Shown here: in pieces, positions 45,760-57,113 of the stretch
Position numbering within the stretch: the stretch's first letter is position 1
Layout of the letters: every line of letters begins with the position of its first letter
Origin: Basidiobolus meristosporus CBS 931.73
Taxonomy: Eukaryota > Basidiobolomycota > Basidiobolomycetes > Basidiobolales > Basidiobolaceae
NCBI GenBank assembly: GCA_002104905.1
Contig: MCFE01000288.1
Span: 1 to 64,000, forward strand
DNA length: 64,000 nucleotides
Reading direction: 5' to 3'
Notes under the pieces: generated by a model
The model's input: the letters and a program-made list of their open reading frames with translations, nothing else
Database searches by the model: none
What the model was told of the DNA's origin: nothing
Translations under genes and position numbers: made by a program

Positions 45760-46875
45760 ATGGCCCAAGTGTCTATGATGAGCCTTCATATAGATATTTA
45801 AGCACTACTGATTAATCGAGCAGAACTAGATACCTCAGAGTGTTGACAAAGATGGAAGAGTTTGAGTAGAAAGCTGTGGCATAAGTTCTACATCAAGATG
45901 CCAGCCAATGTATGTAAAAAGACATATAACAAGACAAGTATTGAAATCAAGAATGAGCTGAGAGTGAGGGGATTTGACAAAGAAGCCGTGCGGGAACAAT
46001 TTTGCGCGCAATTTGCAGAGTACAGGCCGGACGCGTCCGTTTGTGCCTCAACTTTGAGAACCAAAGAGATTTTGAAAGAGTTTTTGCCTCAAATGACTAA
46101 TGTTCTACATGATATATTAGTTGAGCTAAGTGGCCTCCAAGAGCAATATACACAGGACTCATCCAGGCAACACCTCCAAAGTATCAGACAGAGGGTAAGT
46201 GAATACATTGATGAATCAGATGGTGAGCTTCAGGAGGAAGAATACAGACCGCAAGTAACATTGTCCAGATTGGGCCAGCACGCCTTGCTGGATTCCCTAC
46301 CATCTCTTGCAACCACAGCGCGCTGGTGCACATCAGTCCAGACCACGCCAACACCCTTTACTAGAATGCCCTGCATCAAGTCAATGCGCATTGAGTCAAC
46401 GCGCACGCTTCAGAGCAAAACTACAAGAACTTGCCAAGCTGCTCATTTAGATACAAGTTCATTGGAGCGGACCAAGTTGCGTCAACATGCAGCACCACAT
46501 CAAACTCAGCCAAGGGCCATCTCAACGCATCAAGGCGCACCTGCGTGTGCTGTTTTGCCTGACCATCAGCAAGTTACTTCTGGTGAACTGACTGATGATG
46601 ACCAACATGAAGTGCCTCAACCACCGGAGCCCTTAGCAAATAAAAGAACATGCCAGCGCGTGGCACTACAGGCCGGTCCAGTTGGTTCAGTGGGAGCAAT
46701 TCAGCATGGCCAAGCTGCAGCATTGCACTCATCAATTAGGAGGCAAAATACTGACTACAAATACACAAGTAGCCAAGATGATAGTCAGCCAGGAAGTAGT
46801 ATAGGTGTGCAAAGTGAGTCACTACCAAATGCTTCAGTAGTAATCCCTGTGAGAAAAAAACCCAGGAGAAGATGA
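45760..46875 (+). pseudogene. Harb-3 accessory ORF2, N-terminus interrupted
   Basis: From an ATG at 45760 (MAQVSMMSLH) the frame meets two stops, where Harb-1 has Trp (ATTTGG versus ATTTAA) and Ser-Gln (SESQQQW versus SEC-stop-QRW). From 45862 it is open for 337 codons to a TGA at 46875. Conserved part: WKSLSRKLWHKF, VCKKTY, IEIKNELRVRGFDKEA, QMTNVLHDILVELSG. Then a long Ser/Thr/Pro/His-rich segment and a basic end, VRKKPRRR. The family is not recognised; it is probably the DNA-binding partner of the transposase, by analogy with other Harbinger elements. The next in-frame ATG is at 45898, so a shortened protein is possible. Confidence 0.7.
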
Positions 46876-48203
46876 TGCAATTGCTTTGAATTGCTCACAT
46901 TTGTAATGATCCCAACAACCCTTTTTTTTTGCAATCCAAATCAAGCCATTGCAAATCAGTGATCATCAAATTTTTGATATAAATAATATCAAGGTTGTCT
47001 CACATTTGAGACAGAACTCCTATAAATAAACACCCTGCATATATATACGTCATCTGTAATACCAGTGCAGCTATTGGATCTGTTTTGCACCTACATGATT
47101 GCTTGCGTGCTAGCTATGACACATTGTCCAATCACTAGGATCAGGGATTTACTTGCTCAATGGGCAAAATGGGATATTTGATGGCAAATCAGGTAGCTTT
47201 TTCAGTAGTCAATGAGCCAATTGGGGGCTGCCAGCTTCAGGATACTTTTAGACCAATTAACCACTGAGATACCATCCAATTGGAGTGAGGGTAACCAAAA
47301 TGGTAAGTATCAGTGTATTTTTTATAGTGTGATACACATTTATTTCCATTTGCATTATTTCCATTTACATTAAAGAAACATATCCAAATACCAAATTTTA
47401 CCTGCCATAATAGCGGTATCCAATTGCGCACATGATGCAAACATTACAAGTTGGCGCAATCATCCGTGCCAACCTCTTTGTGACAGATTGTGCCATAGTG
47501 TGCGAGATTGTCCTGCATAGTGCAAAATCTTCCAAGAATGATCCTGCCTTATGATAGCTATAATATTGCGCCCAATTGTTCTTTACAACCGTGGATTGCG
47601 CCACGCACCCTGGCATGGTACAATGGAACAAGTCTATAGTCTGAAGTCAAATTGTCTTCTCTGCTTTCAAAATAAAGTATGAGTGGCTCATACGCATCTG
47701 GTAGGCAGCAAAGCACACAGAGTAGCTTTTCTTCTTCATCTACACCAGCATTAATACTGTAAAGCTCTTCTGCAAGTGTCTCCATTCTGGTAATGAGTTG
47801 TAGCATGTCATCATCTGGCTTCTTCCTCATGTTGAAGAACTTTTGTTTTAAATAAAGCTTGCTTGATACTGACTTTGCTCTAAAGATCTTCTCTAAAGAT
47901 TCCCATGCAGCTTTGGCAGTACTTGAGGTATGGATTTGTCCAATGAAGGAATCTTGCACATTGATACATGTGACATTAAAGGCGTTTCTCTCCTTCTCTT
48001 GAAACTTCTCCACTTCTTCTGCGGTTCCTTTGGGCTCAACTTCTTTTCCTGTTACTATATTCCAAAGCTCCCTTTCCTTAAGATGGATATCCCTCTTGAT
48101 TCTCCAAAGTCTGTAGTCCTTTCCCCCAAACCTCTCCTTTACAGGGAAGATGTTTGTGTTGTTCTGTTTGCTGGTAAAATTCACCTTTAGAATAAATCAA
48201 AGC

Positions 48204-48220
48204 AATTGGGGCTCATAACC
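48204..48220 (-). promoter_or_regulatory. CopB-1 primer-binding site
   Basis: Minus strand GGTTATGAGCCCCAATT directly inside the 5' LTR. The first 12 bases pair with GGGCTCATAACC of the initiator tRNA-Met anticodon arm. The identical site occurs in CopB-2 at 59705-59721. Confidence 0.75.
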
Positions 48221-49324
48221 AGTTTCAACTTAAGAAGTCATTTGCATATAAGGAACTTATCAAGATATAGTGATAATAGTTGAGCTGTTGTTTATTAATA
48301 AAGAAGCTCAATTTAATACCTTTGTAAGAGTAATACAGCTGTTACACTAAGTATGGAGGGCTTTGCAATATTCAGGAGCATTCTGTAGCAGTTTCACAGT
48401 TAGTACATAATAAACTTGTTCTGTTGGATAGTGCCACATTGAGCCATGAATGCCAAATGATGTCATAGTGTGCCAGAGTGACCAAGTGAGCCTATACTTG
48501 GCCACAGAGTGTGAAACATAGATCTGCATCTTCATGCAAAGAATCCCCTGTGTTTCACCAATGATGCAGGAGAAAATCCATTTTTTGATGTTTTTTTGTG
48601 GATTAATATTGTGCAGGATGTGCAAGAGCACTAAAGGATTAAAGATATACATCTGGTACTCAATACCCATGGCACTCTGAATCTTGCTCTTGTGGGTTGT
48701 AACATGTCACAAAAATGCATTGCACTATCTTGGTCCACTGGTGCTATCTGGCACTATAAGTGTTTTTATTGTTCTTACTTTAGGGCTAATATTTAAATAT
48801 AGTGCCAGATAGTGCCAGTGGACCAAGATGGTGCCATGCATTTTTGTGACATGTTACAAGCCACAGGAGCTAGATTCAGAGTGCCATGGGTATTCAGTAC
48901 CAGATGCATATCTCCCATCCTCTAGTGCTCTTGCACATCCTGTACAACATTGACCTAAAAAAAAGGTCTAAAAATGGATTTTCTCCATCACAATGAGTGA
49001 GACATAGGGGCTGCTTTGCATGAAGATGCAGATCTGTGTTTCACACTCTGTGGCCAAGTGTAGGCTCACTTGGCCTCCCTGGCACACTATGGCATCATTT
49101 GGCACTCATGGCTCAATGTGGCACTATCCAACAGAACAAGTCTAATCTTTAGTAACAGTGCAAATTTGATCCTGACTATAGGGGAATAATAATTAAGATT
49201 ATAGATCTGAACAAAGTGGCAAAGTTAGGGCTGTATATTAGTTGTAGAGTGACCAAGACTAGTCCAAAATTGCTGAGTAAATTTTTAGCTGCAGAATGAT
49301 ACCAAATAGTCCAATATTTCAACA
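48221..49324 (-). repeat. 5' LTR of CopB-1, split by the hairpin element
   Basis: 48221-48411 plus 49147-49324 equal 369 bp once the 732-bp insert and one AAT copy are removed, exactly the length of the 3' LTR. Its inner edge has mutated (AGTTTCAACT for TGTTGCAATT). Confidence 0.92.
48412..49143. mobile_element. 732-bp hairpin MITE with Harbinger-type ends
   Basis: Almost a perfect inverted repeat: arms 48412-48758 and 48798-49143 (about 346 bp each) around a 39-bp loop. It is flanked by AAT on both sides, and the intact site is visible in the CopB-2 LTR (CATAATGTTTAGTA near 59912). Its ends (A(A/G)ACTTGTTCTGTTGGATAG, then TGCCACAT) match the transposase-side end of Harb-1 and Harb-3 at both termini. 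No coding capacity. It was probably moved by the Harb transposase. Confidence 0.93.
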
Positions 49325-49722
49325 GGTATCTCAGCAATTAATTGGTCCAAAAGTTTCCTGTAGCTGTTGGCCCCCAATTGGCTCTTTAACCAATACACAA
49401 GCTACCTGATTTGCCATCAAATATCCCATCTTGCCCATTGAGCAAGTAAATCCCTGATCCTAGTGATTGGACAAGGTGTTGAAGCTATCATGCAAACAAT
49501 TGAGCAGGTGCTTAACAAATCAAATGGCTGTACTGGTGTAACAGATGATGTATATATGCAGGGTGCTTATTTAGAGGGGTTCTGTCACAAATGTGAGACA
49601 ACGTCAATATTGCTTATATCAAAACTTTAGTGATCACTGATTTGCTGTGGCTCAAGTTGGATTGCAACAAAGAATGAGTTGTTTGGATCATGGCAAATAA
49701 GAGCAATTCAATGCAATCAAAT

Positions 49723-50091
49723 TGTTACAAGTCTTGGTATAAGAATTGTAGAGGAATAGGGAGTTTAGCAAGTATTGTATTCACTAAAACTTGCACTGAT
49801 ATTTATTGAGGTTCCAGCAGCTCCTTATATTCATTTTGCCAGATCAATTGCTGACTAACTGTATTACCTAATGCAGGCTGTGGTCAATGACTCATTTGAT
49901 TGCATCATCATCACCCAATAAGATCCTACTTAATACCTCTATTTTTGTCTGATAAGGATCTGATGATTCATTTACTGACTAGTAATACTGATTTGATAGA
50001 TAATACTGATATACTGATAACCTAAGCATATAACTAATTGATCCGACTAAAAACTGATCTAACTTAAACATTCAAGCAGCAAATCATAAGA
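49723..50091 (-). repeat. 3' LTR of GypA
   Basis: 369 bp, TGTTACAAGTCTTGG to ATCATAAGA; the final CA of the family has become GA. Its partner is 54264-54631. Confidence 0.92.
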
Positions 50092-50099
50092 TTCTCCCC

Positions 50100-53000
50100 T
50101 GGTAAAGTTGAGAGGGTTCTCCAGAATCTCTTTTTGTGTGATACCAATATCTTGATGGCTCAGTATTATCAGCAAGTCTTGCAAGTTTGAGTCTGTCCCT
50201 ATGCACTAAGTCTTCCCAGATATTGCCTTGTTTGTCCACTAGTTGGTAAGTTGCAAATGGACATTCTTTGATGATCTTGAATGATCCTGTCCATTATGGC
50301 TCAGACTTCTTCTGAGTGTTATTTCTTAGCAATACAAAGTTCCCAACTGTATATACTTCTGGTGCTATAGTCTTATCAAATCTCTCCTTCATCTTTTCCG
50401 CACTGTGAGATACTGTGGTCTGTGCCTCTTAACAACTTTGTTCCAGTTGCTGGTATCTACTTGGCTGACTGAGTTTATCTTCTAAGGTGTCTGTAAGCTT
50501 TGGTTGTGAGAGATCACCTGGAATCCTTTGTTTACATCCATACACTAAGTAAAATGTCAACTGCGGGGTGGTGTTGTGTACACTGACTCTGCATACAAAT
50601 AGTGCCTGATCTATATACTCATCCCATCTGCTGAAAACTCCATTTGCATACTTTGTTAGCATTTTTCCAAATAATCCATTAAACCGCTCAGTAACTCCAT
50701 TAGTTCTGGGGTGATATGCCAAGGTTTTCAAGTGTTTGATCTGCTGCATTTCCAGGTAAGCTTCCAATGTCTTTGACATATAGTTTGCACACCTATAGGT
50801 TAGAATCTCCACAGGGAATCTAAGCTTGATAATGATCTCATAGTAGATGAAGCTTTCAACTTCTTGTTCACTGGCTATAGATACAGCTTTAGCCACTGGC
50901 CATTTAGTGTCTAGTATCTAACAGTTGAATTTCCTGGTGGTTGGCAGCGCTCCAATAAAGTCAATTCCCCATCTTTCATATGGTCTTACAGGCTCCAAGA
51001 GAAATATTTCAGCAATTCTCTGTGATTGGCCTTGGTTGATTGGCAATTTGGGCATGTTTTCACTACATTCTCAATATCATGTTTCATTCTGGGCCACCAT
51101 GCTCTGGCTTTCACAAGGCTATAGGTTCCTTCAACTCTAAGATGTTCATATCCATTGTGTAGCTTATGTATTAAAGCCAGGCAAGCAACACAAGGGCAAT
51201 AGGCAATAGGGCTTCCAACAACAATTTGGTAGCATGTTTCATCCTGTACTACAAATTTACTGGCTTCATCCTGGATTATCTTCATGATGTCTTCATCCAC
51301 CTCATTAGGAATGGCTTGGCCCTCCAGGTACTTTGGTTATAGGCTAGGCCAATCTGATTCATGCACCAAGTTGAGTTGTGCAACATGTTCTAATCTTGAT
51401 AAGGCATCAGCAACCATGTTGTTTTTTCATGGGTAGTAGACAATCTCCAAATCAAATTGCTGAATATATTCACTTCATCTTGGCATTCTTCTAGTGAGTA
51501 CCTCCTGCTTAAATATATACTTGAGGGAGGCATCATCAGTCTTCACAGTGCATGATCAGTCCTCATGGTGCATTTGACTTCTTCAATATAGCATCTCCAT
51601 GTCTTCAAACAGTGTATTAATGCAAGCATCTCCTTCTCATGCACTGGAGAGTCTTGTTGTGCTGAGTTCAGCTTCTTGGATTCAAAGGCAACAGGGTAGT
51701 CCTTTCCCTCATGTTCTTGGCTCAACACTCCACCAATTGCATAATCTCAAGCATCTGTGCACAGAGTAAACTCTTCTGTGAAGTTGGGTATTCTTAAGCT
51801 TGGCAGCTTAGCAAGTTCATTCTTAAGCATCTGGAAGGCAGTCTCACAAGCTATGTCCCACTTGTAGGTTTTGTCTTTCTTGAGGATATCAGTTAAAGGG
51901 GCTGCAATACTTGCAAAGTACTTGACAAATCTCTAATAATAGGAAACCATTCCAAAGAATGATCTGAGCTATGATATGCTATGGGACTGCTTCAGGTTCT
52001 TGATAACTTCAGCCTTCTTAGGGTCTAAGGTTACTCTTGTGCTAGTCACTATGTGTCCCAGATATTCAATGAGCTCCTTGAAGATTTCACACTTGGGTAG
52101 CTTGCCATAAAGCTTGTTCTCACTTAGCTTCTTTAAGACCTTTTCAATGTGCACCAAGTGATCCTCTTCTGTCTTGCTGTATATCAATATATCATCTAGG
52201 TAAATTACAACAAACTTGCCTAAGTACTCCTGGAAGACAGTCTGCATCAGGCTTATGAATGTTGCAGGGGCATTGGTGAGGCCAAAACTCATGACTAAGT
52301 ACTTGTAATGTCCATATCTGGTCCTGAATGCTGTCTTATGGATGTCTTCTGGCATCTCCCTAATCTGCTTGTATTTTGAGATGAGGCCAGTTTTGCTGAA
52401 AATAATGGCTCCATTGAGTTGGTCCCAGTGCTCATCAATACAAGGTATGAGGTACTTACTCTTCATGGTAACTGAGTTGAGGGCACTGTTGTCAGTGCAC
52501 ATCCTAAGTGTTCCATCCTTCTTCTTCACAAAACGTATTGGTGCTCCCCAAGGTGACTTGCTGGGCCTGCTATATCCTTGCTCCAGTAACTGACATATAT
52601 GTCCCTTCATCTCTTCCAACTCTAGTGGACTCATTCTGTAATGTGTCTTACTCACTGAAGGGCTATCTCCTTTTTCAATGGCATGATCCATGCCTCTGAC
52701 TGGTGGTAGGCTTATAAGCTCTTCTGAAAATACATCTGAATATTCCTTCAAAAGAGTCTGGACCTTCTGTGGTACTGGAATAGAGGAGTCCTCCTGTAGT
52801 GCTGCCATGAGGAACATCTAGGTGCCTTTTCTTAGTGTCTACAGAACTGTGTCTGGCTTAGTTCACTTGTTTCACACACACTGGAACTGACCAAGTTAAA
52901 ATCCAGTCTGGCAGGTAATAGCTTATAGGTTTTGTGGTCCTTCTGGATCTGAGTAGCATGGGTTCTCTGGTTGATTAATGGATTGCAACAAAATAGCCAG

Positions 53001-53488
53001 GTTCTCCCAAGTACAAGGTCAAACTTACAGTTCTCAAATATATAGGCCTGTAGGTCCTCTTCATAGTCATTCATCTTCATCCTTACTGGCTGAGTAATAC
53101 AGTTGATTACATGAGAGTTCACATCAGTTGTTGAGACTGAAGTTGATTTGGTGGGTTTTGAGTTGATTCCAGCTTTCAAAGCAAATTGCTCTGACATGTA
53201 CTCATGCAATGCTCCTAAGTCAATCATGATCTTGGCAGGTACTCTATTGATTACTCCACTCATGTATAATAGCTTTCCTGAGTTTGAGGTCATCTGGGAT
53301 AGGTATTCTTCTGTCATATGGATGGTGAGTTCTGAGTCTTCTTCAAGCTCATCCTCCATGTTACTATGCTCCAGGGCCTCAATATGGTTAAGGTTCCTGA
53401 CAGCTGGTGTCCATTTCCTCTCTGAGGGCAGTACTATGCAATATGTCCCTGCTGGTGGCAATTGAAGGAAAGTCCTTTCTTCTTTCAC
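50100..53488 (-). pseudogene. GypA pol (protease, RT, RNase H, integrase), broken
   Basis: Protease (53488-52832): the active-site region is IDLGALHEYM where DSGA is expected, then CKFDLVLGRTWL. RT (52817-51969): FVKKKDGTLRMC, SFGLTNAPATF and an intact YLDDILIYS, then LGHIVTS. RNase H (about 51790-51543): LCTDA, EKEMLALIHCLKTWR, TDHAL. Integrase (51300-50100): HH-CC zinc domain ending CPNCQSTKAN, core with HPRTNGVTERFNGL, and a C-terminal region VHRDRLK. No chromodomain follows. At least three frame changes and several stops make it inactive. Confidence 0.9.
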
Positions 53489-54250
53489 TAATCTGAGGTA
53501 GGATTCTTCTGCAGAGCATCTATTTCCATTGGCATTGCTTCTGAATGTCTTCTTTCATAGTAATTGTGGCCTCTCTGATTAGCCATTGTGGGCTTCCCAA
53601 CTCCAAACATAGCTGAGTCATAGTCAATTGCAATCTTGATGGCTTCTTCAATAGTCAGAGGTTTTCAATAATTTACTTCCTTACAAGTTCTTTCTTTCAA
53701 GCCATCAATAAAGTACTCAACTTGGTCTAGAGGGTTCATTCTTTCAATTTGCCCAAGTAGACATTAATATTCATAGATGTACTCTTGGACCATTCCTTTC
53801 TGTCTGAGTGTCTTCAACTTTCTTCTTGGTAGTGTCTGTTGGTGTGGGGGCTCAAAGGCATCCTGAATTTTCAGTACAAACTCATCCTAGGTAGAGATTG
53901 TAGAGCTTCCCATCATGGTTGTGGACCTGATCTAGTTGTGGTACCACAGTAAAGCTGCATCTGCCAGGTCAGAGGCTGCATAATGTTACTTGATTTCTTG
54001 AGCAATTCCCTTAGCCTTGAAAGCTTCTTCAATCTGGAAGAGCCAAGTTCACAGGTTTTCATTGACCCTACCATAGTACCAGTTGAACTTCACACTAAAG
54101 TTGCTCTTGACAGGGTTTTCTGGCTTTGGGCCATGGTAGTCATTCCTTGTTGCTGCTGGGCCAGGACTTGTTGTATAGCATTCTGTCATTCTTGATATTT
54201 GGACATCTTGAGGGGGCTTCTACTTTCTTTGAGAGTGAGGTTTCTGGTTA
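53489..54250 (-). pseudogene. GypA gag remnant
   Basis: Minus-strand pieces typical of Retrotrans_gag: ALLWYHN, TISTWDEFVLKIQDAF, RRKLKTLRQKGMVQEYI, NPLDQVEYFIDGLK, TIEEAIKIAIDYDSA. Stops and frame changes break it, and no zinc knuckle could be made out after it. Confidence 0.75.
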
Positions 54251-54263
54251 TTGTTGCTTCCAA

Positions 54264-54631
54264 TGTTACAAGTCTTGGTATAAAGGCTGTAGAGGAATAG
54301 GCAGTTTAGCTAGTACTTTATTCACTAAAACTTGAACTGATCTCTATTGAGATTCCAGCAGCTCTTTATATATATTTTGCCAGATCATTTGCTGACTAAT
54401 TGTATTTCCTAATGTAGGCTATGGCTGACGACTCATTTGATTACATCAACATCACCCAATAAGATCCTACTTAATATATCTATTTTTGTCTGACAAGGAT
54501 CTGCTGATTCACTGGCTGACTAATGCTACTGATTTTATAGATAATACTGATATACTGATAAGCTGAACATATAACTAACTGATCTGACTAAAGCTGATCT
54601 ATCTCCAACATTCAAGTGGCAGATCATAACA
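54264..54631 (-). repeat. 5' LTR of GypA
   Basis: 368 bp, TGTTACAAGTCTTGG to GATCATAACA, same orientation as 49723-50091. Confidence 0.93.
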
Positions 54632-55920
54632 AAAGCATCTTCTCCTAGGTTTTCTTCTCACCAGGATTACTACTGAAGCATTTGGTAGCGATTCTCTTTG
54701 CTCACCTGAACTACTTCCTTGTTGACTATCCTCTTGGCTACTTATGTATTTGTAGTCCGTATTTTGCTTTCTAGTTGATGGGTGCAATGCAGCAGCTTGG
54801 CCATGCTTAATTGCTCTGGATGATGTTACTAAACCACCTTGCAGTACTTCTTGCTGATGCGTTCTTTTACTTTCCAAGGGCTCTGGTAGTGGAGGCACTT
54901 CATGTTGGTCATCATCAGTCAGTTCACCAGAAGAAACTTGCTGATGCTCAGGCGTTATGGTATGTGCAGGCACAACTTGATGTGCTGGGATGGCCTTTGG
55001 CTGAGCTAGATTTAATGCTGCTTGTTGACGCAACTTGGCCCGCTCCAATGAACCCATGTCTACATGAGCAATTTTGCAAGTTCTGGTGGTTTTGCTCTGT
55101 AGCACACATGTTGACCCAGCATCCATTGACTTGATGCAAGACGCTCTTGTAAAGGGTGTTGGTGTAGTTTTGACTGATGTGCGCTGGCATGCTGAAGTTG
55201 CAAGGGATGGTAAGGAATCCAGCAAGGAGTTCTGGTGCAATCTAGACCCTGTTGCTCCAGGTCTGTATTTTCTACTTGAAGCTCACCTTTTGATTCCTCA
55301 AGGTATTCACTTACCCTCTGACTGATACTTTGGAACTGTTGCTTGGATGAGTCCTGTGTATATTACTCTTGGAAGCTACTTAGCTTTACTAATATATCAT
55401 GTAATAAATTAGGCATTTGAGGCTAAACTCATTTAAAATTTCATTGGTTCCCAGGGTTAAGGCACAAACGGATGCATCCAGTCCATACTGTGCAGATTAC
55501 ACTTGAAGTAGTCCCTGCACAGCTTCCTCATTAAACCCCTCACACTCAGCTCATTCTTTATTTCATAGTTGTCTTGATATACATCTTCTTACATTCAACT
55601 GCTTGCATCTTGATGTAGAATCACGCCACAGCTTGCTACTCAGGCTCTTCCATCTCTGTTACTCTCTGCAGTATCTAGTTCTGCTGGATTAATGAGTAGT
55701 GCCCAAGTATCCGTATGAAGGCTCATCATAGACACTTGGGCTATACTGAAATCATTTTGCAAGAACTTGAGCGGATCCAACATTGAATTCCCTGGTCCTG
55801 ATGGTGCTTGTGAGCTGGCAGATGGATTTGTCTAGGTTGTACTAAAGATGAGTTAAGGCCTGGTATAGGGACCATAGTGACGGATTTGGGTACTTTGATA
55901 GTAGTGTACTGGCATCAACC
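54632..55920 (-). pseudogene. Harb-2 accessory ORF2, frameshifted
   Basis: Counterpart of 45760-46875. The C-terminal half is readable from 55240 down (QVSSGELTDDDQHEVP, KQNTDYKYISSQEDS, VRRKPRRR). The N-terminal half is only recognisable in pieces with stops (CCKKMYI-like, NELSVRGF). The C-terminus adjoins the GypA LTR. Confidence 0.75.
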
Positions 55921-56233
55921 TGGTCTTATATGAGATTTCTGTGAAAACTAATGTGATTGTTGAGTTTTCCATATATTATGCATGATACATCTTGGTTTGC
56001 ATTGAAACAGATTGGATCCAATCAATTGCAGATTTTCTTTTTGATATGGATTTGCAAGTAAGGCATCAATAAAAATACCAAGTCTTTGCTTAAGAATGAT
56101 GTTTGTAACATAATGATGGGATACATTGGATTTGATTGAGATTTAATCATGATGCATGGTAATTCAGATAAATAAAATGGATTGCACCAAGTTGAATGAA
56201 TACACCTCAGTACAATCACCTACCAATTTTAAT

Positions 56234-57113
56234 ATGATTTACTCATCTGAATGGCCTTTTTTCATCAATCCCATCACTACCACTGGATTTCCTATTGACA
56301 CACTAGTGGAGACATATACCAAGTACTGTGGACCATCTACCTCAATCAACTCAAAGAGATCCCTTGTTAAGCTTCTCTGCTAATACAAAAACTATTGCCC
56401 CCAAGGTTTCATCCCACCATCCATGGCCATAAAAGTCCTAGAAGCATTCTTTCCCAGCTGACAGCAATGGAGAACCACCCTGCAGAGGGTATGAATGCCT
56501 TAGAGCAAGCCTGGAACAGTAGGGTCAGAAGCTCCAATAGACTTTCATATCCCAGAGTGTTCTGCAACAGTTCCATGTAAGGAGTAGTTTAGATACCTTC
56601 CCAGTCAGGACTAACATACCTTCTGGAGGGCAGAGGTGCTTTTATTCTTGCAAGTACAAGGCACACTGTGTGAAGTTTCAAGCCCTGTCTGACATTGAGG
56701 GTAACATCATCTGGTTTAGTAGGCCATTTGCTGGAAGCAGGCATGACAAAGCACTCTGGGTAGAGAATCATCCAGAATTCAGTAGAAGGGAGAAATGTAT
56801 GGCAGACCTAGCTTATTTAGGAGAGGATTGTCAGAGATTAGGATGTATTACAGCTTATAGCAAGCAAAGGAATGGTGAGCTTAGCCAGAAGCAGAAGCTC
56901 TACAATGAGATATTTAATCATTTCAGAGTGAGGGCAGAGCATAAATTTGGTTATCTGAAGAGATTCAGCATATTTGCTGGTGAATAGAGTGGAATGTCAT
57001 ATATAGGAGAAATCAGCTGAGTAGGTAAAATAGTTAAGATACCTATTGATGAACAGTATATTCATACAAGAAGAAATACACTAAGAGAAATGTGTCTGGA
57101 GCATTATGTAAAG
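56234..57113 (+). pseudogene. Harb-2 transposase, broken
   Basis: ATG at 56234 (MIYSSEWPFFINPIT). Stops or frame changes near 56382, 56577 and 56985. The second catalytic Asp (GSRHDKALW) and the Glu (RAEHKFGYLKRF) are kept; the first lies in the broken part (SLDTFPVRTN-like). The stop-codon region is altered. Confidence 0.85.

Larger units (their letters stand above)
44201..47635. mobile_element. Harb-3, complete PIF/Harbinger-like DNA transposon
   Basis: 3435 bp with inverted termini AGACTTGTTCC(G/A)TTG and the inverse at 47635. It is flanked by ATA on both sides. The second CopB copy has the uninterrupted site (TTTGACATAGTCTAAAG near 59145), which fixes ends and the 3-bp duplication. Transposase on minus, accessory ORF2 on plus, divergent from a shared ~0.5-kb middle. 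Many CpG sites survive in the ORF2 half, unlike in the other copies, so this looks like the youngest copy. Confidence 0.93.
40851..48184 (-). pseudogene. CopB-1 gag-pol, frameshifted and split by Harb-3
   Basis: Gag (48184-47636, continued left of 44200) has YRLWRIKRDIHLKERELW and a split at ESREDNLTSDY where Harb-3 entered. Downstream: zinc knuckle CYYCEELGHWAREC (CCHC), protease IDSGASQHICG, WHRRLGHIGK, integrase (VHSEICGPM, TNGGEYCSKEF, YCEDTEGYRVYDGK), RT (CRWVFKIKT, QMNVKTAFLN, LYVNNLIIATS where the catalytic YVDD has become YVNN), and RNase H (STTLAEYMAACQATKEA) ending in a reading frame that enters the polypurine tract. At least four frame changes are needed. Non-functional, but protease and zinc knuckle motifs are intact. 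Confidence 0.9.
40488..49324 (-). mobile_element. CopB-1, Ty1/copia-like retrotransposon with both LTRs, carrying two later insertions
   Basis: Flanked by a perfect 5-bp duplication GGTAT (40483-40487 and 49325-49329). Interrupting Harb-2 sequence matches Harb-3 across the join (CCAATTGGATGGTATCTCAG), so the empty site is known. Minus order: 5' LTR, primer-binding site, gag, protease, integrase, RT, RNase H, polypurine tract GTTGAAGGGGAG, 3' LTR. Without Harb-3 and the hairpin element it would be 4664 bp. Coding parts are in at least three frames with stops. Confidence 0.95.
49723..54631 (-). mobile_element. GypA, Ty3/gypsy-like LTR retrotransposon with both LTRs
   Basis: Minus order: 5' LTR (54631-54264), gag, protease, RT, RNase H, integrase, polypurine tract CCAGGGGAGAA, 3' LTR (50091-49723). 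RT before integrase defines Ty3/gypsy. It lies inside the ORF2 end of Harb-2, and the Harb sequence resumes on both sides. No clean target duplication is visible (CAAAT versus AAAGC). A possible primer-binding site starts TTGGAAGCAAC just inside the 5' LTR. Confidence 0.92.

Noticed and set aside
49718-54636. A 5-bp target-site duplication for GypA
   Set aside because: Flanks read CAAAT and AAAGC; no convincing match even allowing one substitution.
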